A stretch of DNA of 64,000 nucleotides, taken from NCBI GenBank assembly GCA_017614315.1, contig JAGACA010000009.1, positions 35,290 through 99,289 of the forward strand, read 5' to 3'. A model generated the notes under the pieces. The model saw nothing but the letters and a program-made list of their open reading frames with translations. It did not search any database and had not been told where the DNA came from. Both the position numbers and the translations under genes were made by a program. Position 1 is the first letter of the stretch; each line of letters starts with the position of its first letter. Shown here in pieces: positions 60,402 to 64,000 of the stretch. The stretch is from Clostridia bacterium. GTDB taxonomy: Bacteria > Bacillota > Clostridia > Christensenellales > CAG-138.

Positions 60402-60872
60402 TCAGTCCTTGACGGCCTTGATGGAGAAGTGGACGATACCGCCCGGAGTGTTGACCTCGACGGTCTCGCCGACCTTATGCCCGATGAGGGCGGCGCCGAC
60501 GGGAGAGTTGTTGGAGATGCGTCCCTTGAAGGGATCCGCCTCGGCCGCGCCGACGATCTGATACTCGAACTCGCGCTTCATTTCCTTATGACGGAGCGTA
60601 ACGGTCGAGCCGACGGCGACGGTGTTCTTCGCGGAGACCTCGCTGCCGATGACTATGGCGTTTTTGAGCATCGCTTCGAGCTCGGCGATCTCGTATTCGT
60701 TCTTTGCCTGAAGCTCCTTGGCGGCGTCATACTCGGCGTTCTCGGACAGATCGCCCTGCCCCCTCGCCTCGGAAATGAGCTCCGCGATCTCGGTACGGCG
60801 AATGTTTTTAAGGTAAGAAAGCTTATCGTCCAGCTCTTTTCTTCCTTCCGGAGTCAAATAAACCTCTGCCAT
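60402..60872 (-). CDS. greA: Transcription elongation factor GreA
   Basis: 156 residues from the ATG at 60872, preceded by 'AAAGGAACACAATA'; a start at 60893 would lack a site. N-terminal coiled coil 'LTPEGRKELDDKLSYLKN' with the acidic tip near 'EARGQGDLSENAEYDAAKE', and the C-terminal FKBP-like domain ending 'GGIVHFSIKAV'. It rescues backtracked RNA polymerase. Consensus promoter upstream. Confidence 0.97.
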   Translation of the reverse strand: MAEVYLTPEGRKELDDKLSYLKNIRRTEIAELISEARGQGDLSENAEYDAAKELQAKNEYEIAELEAMLKNAIVIGSEVSAKNTVAVGSTVTLRHKEMKREFEYQIVGAAEADPFKGRISNNSPVGAALIGHKVGETVEVNTPGGIVHFSIKAVKD

Positions 60873-60922
60873 TATTGTGTTCCTTTCGAGCAAACAGATT
60901 GAAGCGGAATATCCGCCTATGC

Positions 60923-60951
60923 ATTATAGTAAGCTATTCCCCCGTTGTCAA
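60923..60951 (-). promoter_or_regulatory. Consensus sigma-A promoter of greA
   Basis: On the minus strand TTGACA (60946-60951), 17 bp, TATAAT (60923-60928): perfect boxes. The -35 overlaps the end of the dus gene. Confidence 0.88.
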
Positions 60952-61917
60952 TAGCTGATCCCCGAATTTTCGCAATATACCGAGCATTTCTTCGGGAGAG
61001 CCCGCCGTGTTGACGGCGCGGCGCACGTCGAGCGCTCCGCGCATGCCCTTCGTGTACCACGCCATGTGCTTTCGAAGCTCGGGGAAGAGCTTCGGATCCT
61101 TCTTTTCGAGGAACAGCTCCGCGTGGCGCACCGCCTCGCTCATGCGCTCGAAGTCGGTGGGCGGCGTATAGGGCGCGTTCGAGAGCGCAGCGCGTATCTC
61201 CCCGAATATGAATGGGTTCCCGCGCGCGCCGCGCGCGACCATCACCCCCGCGCAGCCGGTATAGTCGAGCATCGCCTTCGCGGACTCGCCGGAGAACACG
61301 TCGCCGTTGCCTATGACCGGTATCTTTACGGCGCGTACGACGTCCCTTATTATATCGCGGTCGGCCTCGCCGTGATAGAGCTGTTCGCGGGTGCGTCCGT
61401 GAACGGTCAGAAGGCTCGCCCCGTTCTCCTCCATTATCCCCGCGAACTCCACGGCGTTCACGTGACCGTCGTCCCAGCCCTTTCTGAACTTGCAGCTTAC
61501 GGGCAGCTCCGTCGCCCTCGCGGCGGCGTACATGAGCTTCGCCGCCCTCTTTTCGTCGAGCATCAGCGCGGAGCCCTCGCCGTTTGACGTGATCTTCGGC
61601 ATGGGGCAGCCCATGTTTATGTCGATCATGGCGATCTCGCCGGGGTATTCGTCCGCGATCCGCTTTATCATGTCGGCGACGATATCGGGCTCGGAGCCGA
61701 AAAGCTGCACGGCGCATGGCTTTTCGTTATCCGCGGCGGCAAGGAGCGCTTCGGTCTTCTTCCCGCCGTACTTGAGCCCCTTGGCGCTGACCATTTCGGT
61801 GTATGTGAAATCACAGCCGTGCTCAACGCATATACTGCGGAACACGGCGTCGGTGATACCCGCCATCGGCGCGAGCACCGCGGGCGGATCGTGTTTTTTG
61901 AATACGGGAAGCGTCAA
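60934..61917 (-). CDS. dus: tRNA-dihydrouridine synthase (DusB-like)
   Basis: 327 residues if it starts at the TTG at 61917, which overlaps the previous stop (TTGA); the frame is open further but the upstream residues belong to the other gene's region and do not look like Dus. 'LAPMAGITDAVFRSICVEHG' (FMN), 'IDINMGCPMPKI' with the catalytic Cys, 'VHGRTREQLY' and 'IGNGDVFSGESA' are all family blocks. It reduces uridines in the tRNA D-loop using FMN. The start is uncertain. Confidence 0.9.
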   Translation of the reverse strand: MTLPVFKKHDPPAVLAPMAGITDAVFRSICVEHGCDFTYTEMVSAKGLKYGGKKTEALLAAADNEKPCAVQLFGSEPDIVADMIKRIADEYPGEIAMIDINMGCPMPKITSNGEGSALMLDEKRAAKLMYAAARATELPVSCKFRKGWDDGHVNAVEFAGIMEENGASLLTVHGRTREQLYHGEADRDIIRDVVRAVKIPVIGNGDVFSGESAKAMLDYTGCAGVMVARGARGNPFIFGEIRAALSNAPYTPPTDFERMSEAVRHAELFLEKKDPKLFPELRKHMAWYTKGMRGALDVRRAVNTAGSPEEMLGILRKFGDQLLTTGE

Positions 61918-62489
61918 TTCGACTGCGTCTCCAGTTTGCTCATATCGGACGTCGCCTGGGGCTCCGCCTCGGGGTTTTCTTCCAAAATGTCGATGGAATC
62001 GATCATCCAGCGGCCGTCGACTTTTATAAGGTGTATCCGCGCGAGCGTGCTCGTCCACGCGGGCATGGGATCGGTTATCTCCTCGGAAGCGGGACTGCCG
62101 GTGATGGTCGGAATCCTTTCCTCATAGGTGATATAGCCCGAGCTCGACCACGGGAACACGCTTATGCCCTTAATCTCATACCTGTAATCGAAATTGTCGA
62201 CGAGGTAGTCGGAATACGGGCGGTCAAGGAGCAGCGGATCGTTCGAGAGGAAATTGAGCGTGAAATGCTGTTCGAGATCCGCCGACGCGCCGTTTTTCAA
62301 AACGGTATCGGCGCGGAGCTCCATGCCCTCGGTCACGATGACGTACATGTTGCTTATGTACATCGCCTCGGTGAAAACGGCGTACGCCGCCGCGAGCAGC
62401 AGACTTACGATTATGACTGCGCGGAGCACGTACCATATGGAGCGCCGGACGGTGCCGAGCGGATTCGATCTTTCCCTGTTTTTAGCCAT
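61914..62489 (-). CDS. Single-pass membrane protein of unknown function
   Basis: 191 residues. Basic N-terminus, one TM segment (about 18-42), then an extracytoplasmic domain of about 130 residues ('LEQHFTLNFLSNDPLLLD' and 'ARIHLIKVDGRWMIDSIDI') ending in an acidic tail. Family not recognised; the fold could be a small NTF2-like beta domain, a guess. It overlaps the TSCPD gene by 8 bases and the dus gene by 4, so it belongs to the dapF-dus unit. Confidence 0.75.
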   Translation of the reverse strand: MAKNRERSNPLGTVRRSIWYVLRAVIIVSLLLAAAYAVFTEAMYISNMYVIVTEGMELRADTVLKNGASADLEQHFTLNFLSNDPLLLDRPYSDYLVDNFDYRYEIKGISVFPWSSSGYITYEERIPTITGSPASEEITDPMPAWTSTLARIHLIKVDGRWMIDSIDILEENPEAEPQATSDMSKLETQSN

Positions 62490-62730
62490 TTACAGCCTGC
62501 TTGATAGCCTTTGCGAGCTGGTCGCCGCAGGAGGTGGGGCCTCCGCCGCAGCTGATGCCCTCGAGCCTTTCGACGGCGAACTCTGCAGGAGCGCCCTCGA
62601 GGAGCGAGCCTATCGCCTTGAGATTGCCGTTGCAGCCGTTGGTGAAAACGATGTTGTGGAGCTTGCCGTCCTCGATGTCGAAATCGATCATCGTGGAGCA
62701 GGTGCCCGAAGTCTTATAGGTGTAATGCAT
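62482..62730 (-). CDS. TSCPD domain-containing protein (TIGR03905 family)
   Basis: 82 residues from the ATG at 62730 behind 'GAAAGGAACAGC'. The block 'VFTNGCNGNLKAIGSLLEG' and 'GGGPTSCGDQLAKAI' with conserved Cys residues is the stand-alone TSCPD form. The domain is also found at the end of class II ribonucleotide reductases; the stand-alone function is unknown, perhaps redox or metal binding. Confidence 0.88.
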   Translation of the reverse strand: MHYTYKTSGTCSTMIDFDIEDGKLHNIVFTNGCNGNLKAIGSLLEGAPAEFAVERLEGISCGGGPTSCGDQLAKAIKQAVNG

Positions 62731-62744
62731 GCTGTTCCTTTCCG

Positions 62745-63587
62745 TCAGATATCGACCCTGCCCTCGAATACCTTTTCGGCGGGGCCTGACATGTAGATAT
62801 TGCTTTCGCCGTCCCATTCGATGCGCAAGGCGCCGAGGGGCACGCGCACGGAGACGACCCTGTCGGTGAGACCCGACCTTATGCACGCCGCGGCGGCCGC
62901 AGTCGCGCCGGTGCCGCAGCAAAGCGTCACCCCGCAGCCGCGCTCCCACGTCCTCAACACGAGGGTGCGGCGATCCTCCACCTCGACGAACGAGACGTTG
63001 GTCTTTTCGGGGAAATAGGGATGGTGCTCGAGCGGCAGCCCGTATTTTTCGAGATCGAGCGAGCGCACGTCATCGGTGAATACTATTAGCTGCGGGATAC
63101 CGGAATTGACGGCGGTCGCGATGAACTCGCGGTCCGCGGACGCGATCGGCTGCATGATGAACTCTTCCGTGCCGCAGTCCATGGGGATATCGCCCGTCAG
63201 GAATTTCGGCACGCCCATGTCCACGCGGACGGACTTGACCTCGCCGTCCTTGATCAAAAGCTGCGGACGCTTCACGCCGGCGAGCGTGTCGACGGTGAAC
63301 TCGTCGCGGGGGATGATCCCCGATTCGTAGACCACGCGCGCAAAGCAGCGTATGCCGTTGCCGCACATCTCGGCCTGGGTGCCGTCGGAGTTATAGACCA
63401 GCATCGCGATATCCGCGGCGTCGGTATCCTTGGCGACGAGCAGGCAGTCGCCGCCGATGCCCGTGCGGCGGTTGCAGAGCTTCCTCGCGGCGCGGGGCAT
63501 GTCGTAGGGGGCTATCCTGTTATCGCGGTCGTCGATAACGATCATGTCGTTGCCGAGACCGTGGAGCTTGTAAAAGTATTTTTCCAT
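62745..63587 (-). CDS. dapF: Diaminopimelate epimerase
   Basis: 280 residues from the ATG at 63587 behind 'GGAGGAACG'. Two catalytic cysteines: one in 'MCGNGIRC' (Cys75), the other in 'LCCGTGATA' (about 222). 'FYKLHGLGNDMIVID' at the start and 'GIPQLIVF' in the middle are typical. It converts LL- to meso-diaminopimelate for peptidoglycan and lysine, so the cell wall is of the mDAP type. First gene of a four-gene unit. Confidence 0.96.
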   Translation of the reverse strand: MEKYFYKLHGLGNDMIVIDDRDNRIAPYDMPRAARKLCNRRTGIGGDCLLVAKDTDAADIAMLVYNSDGTQAEMCGNGIRCFARVVYESGIIPRDEFTVDTLAGVKRPQLLIKDGEVKSVRVDMGVPKFLTGDIPMDCGTEEFIMQPIASADREFIATAVNSGIPQLIVFTDDVRSLDLEKYGLPLEHHPYFPEKTNVSFVEVEDRRTLVLRTWERGCGVTLCCGTGATAAAAACIRSGLTDRVVSVRVPLGALRIEWDGESNIYMSGPAEKVFEGRVDI

Positions 63588-63618
63588 CGTTCCTCCGGTT
63601 TTTGGAGCCTGTTTTGTT

Positions 63619-63647
63619 ATTATAACCCTTTCAGTCCCCGTCCGCAA
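63619..63647 (-). promoter_or_regulatory. Sigma-A promoter of dapF
   Basis: On the minus strand TTGCGG (63642-63647), 17 bp, TATAAT (63619-63624). Overlaps the end of the glycosidase gene. Confidence 0.7.
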
Positions 63648-64000
63648 GTCCCCGTTCCCTTAAAAGCACGGCAAAACCGTTCGCGGGGACGGTGACGGTC
63701 AGTCTGCCGTCGAACGACGCGCGCCTTAAGGAGGCGGCGTTAAAGTACTCGCCGGTCAAGCTCGGCGCGGTCTCGCCCTCCGTAAAGTCCGCGGGCGTCA
63801 GCGCGACCGTGCGGGCGGCGCCGCGGTTGACCACGGTGAGCGCCTCGTCGTCCCCGAGCTTCCTCAATATGACGAATACGTCCCTCGCGGGGGCGGCGAA
63901 CGCCGTAAGCCCCTCCCCGAACACCCTGTTCGCTGCGCGGACGGAGGTCAGCATGCGGTAGTGCGCGAGGAGCTCCGCATCCTCCCTGCCCCAGGGATAC
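63631..64000 (-). CDS. GH13 family glycoside hydrolase, C-terminal part only
   Basis: The frame runs off the right edge of the window; about 122 C-terminal residues are visible. The first read 'YPWGREDAELLAHYRMLTSV', the segment that closes the catalytic barrel of alpha-amylase/neopullulanase-type enzymes. What follows is the beta-sandwich C-terminal domain with 'VFVILRKLGDDEALTVVNRG'. Acts on alpha-glucans; the exact enzyme cannot be given from this part. Confidence 0.8.
   Translation of the reverse strand, partial: YPWGREDAELLAHYRMLTSVRAANRVFGEGLTAFAAPARDVFVILRKLGDDEALTVVNRGAARTVALTPADFTEGETAPSLTGEYFNAASLRRASFDGRLTVTVPANGFAVLLRERGLADGD

Overview
The window comes from an endospore-forming anaerobe of the class Clostridia, probably an uncultured gut lineage of fairly high GC. 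Spore genes (spoIIR, sleB, ypeB, yabP, yabQ), glutamate fermentation through methylaspartate, butyrate-pathway genes (hbd, crt), an oxygen-sensitive radical-SAM activase and diaminopimelate epimerase all point that way. Species cannot be named from sequence alone. Nothing looks like phage or a complete mobile element. Vegetative promoters are unusually clean here (TTGnnn, 16-18 bp, TATAAT-like), so many transcription units could be placed.

1-11.4 kb is the least ordinary part. The end of a giant repetitive secreted protein is followed, behind one promoter, by a tight six-gene run: two archaeal/ER-type (SipW-like) signal peptidases flanking a membrane-anchored McrB-like AAA+ ATPase and a protein resembling the N-terminal part of McrC/DUF2357 proteins, then a small coiled-coil protein and a c-di-GMP EAL phosphodiesterase. 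I consider this the best candidate for an undescribed system: possibly a surface-protein export or maturation machine under c-di-GMP control.

11.4-19.5 kb holds spore genes in two minus-strand units (spoIIR-sleB-ypeB and yabP-yabQ), with ispE, hbd/crt, a class C beta-lactamase-fold hydrolase and an NrdG-type activase between them. 19.7-29 kb has rho with a Tyr/Gln/Arg-rich insert, a small XRE regulator, a nucleoside/sugar-type ABC importer without its binding protein, a thymidine kinase/deoxyribosyltransferase-like pair, and an ECF sigma factor with its membrane partner. 29.3-38 kb is a complete oligopeptide ABC operon, then an amino-acid-type binding lipoprotein paired with a Cache/HD-GYP c-di-GMP phosphodiesterase.

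38-39.2 kb is a six-tRNA operon (Arg, His, Gln, Lys, Leu, Gly) followed by duplicated tRNA-tail sequence. 39.1-48 kb carries a D-serine dehydratase/NUDIX fusion, small membrane and lipoprotein genes, and zapA-U32 peptidase-mutS2 behind a long AT-rich leader with repeated TCTATAGA palindromes. 48.2-53.5 kb is the glutamate mutase/methylaspartate lyase pathway (glmS, glmL, glmE, mal) plus a duplicated mal tail. 53.5-64 kb contains a methyltransferase, divIC, ppx/gppA, a two-part chromate-type transporter, a DUF4003 gene, a divergent tryptophanase-family lyase, rdgB with a yfcE-like phosphodiesterase, greA, a dus-containing unit, dapF, and the end of a GH13 glycosidase.

Together the genes describe amino acid and peptide fermentation (peptide uptake, glutamate to mesaconate, tryptophanase-type lyase, D-serine deamination, butyrate formation), sporulation and germination, and c-di-GMP degradation by sensor-coupled EAL and HD-GYP proteins. 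Several intergenic spaces carry dispersed palindromic repeats and partial duplications, listed as findings.
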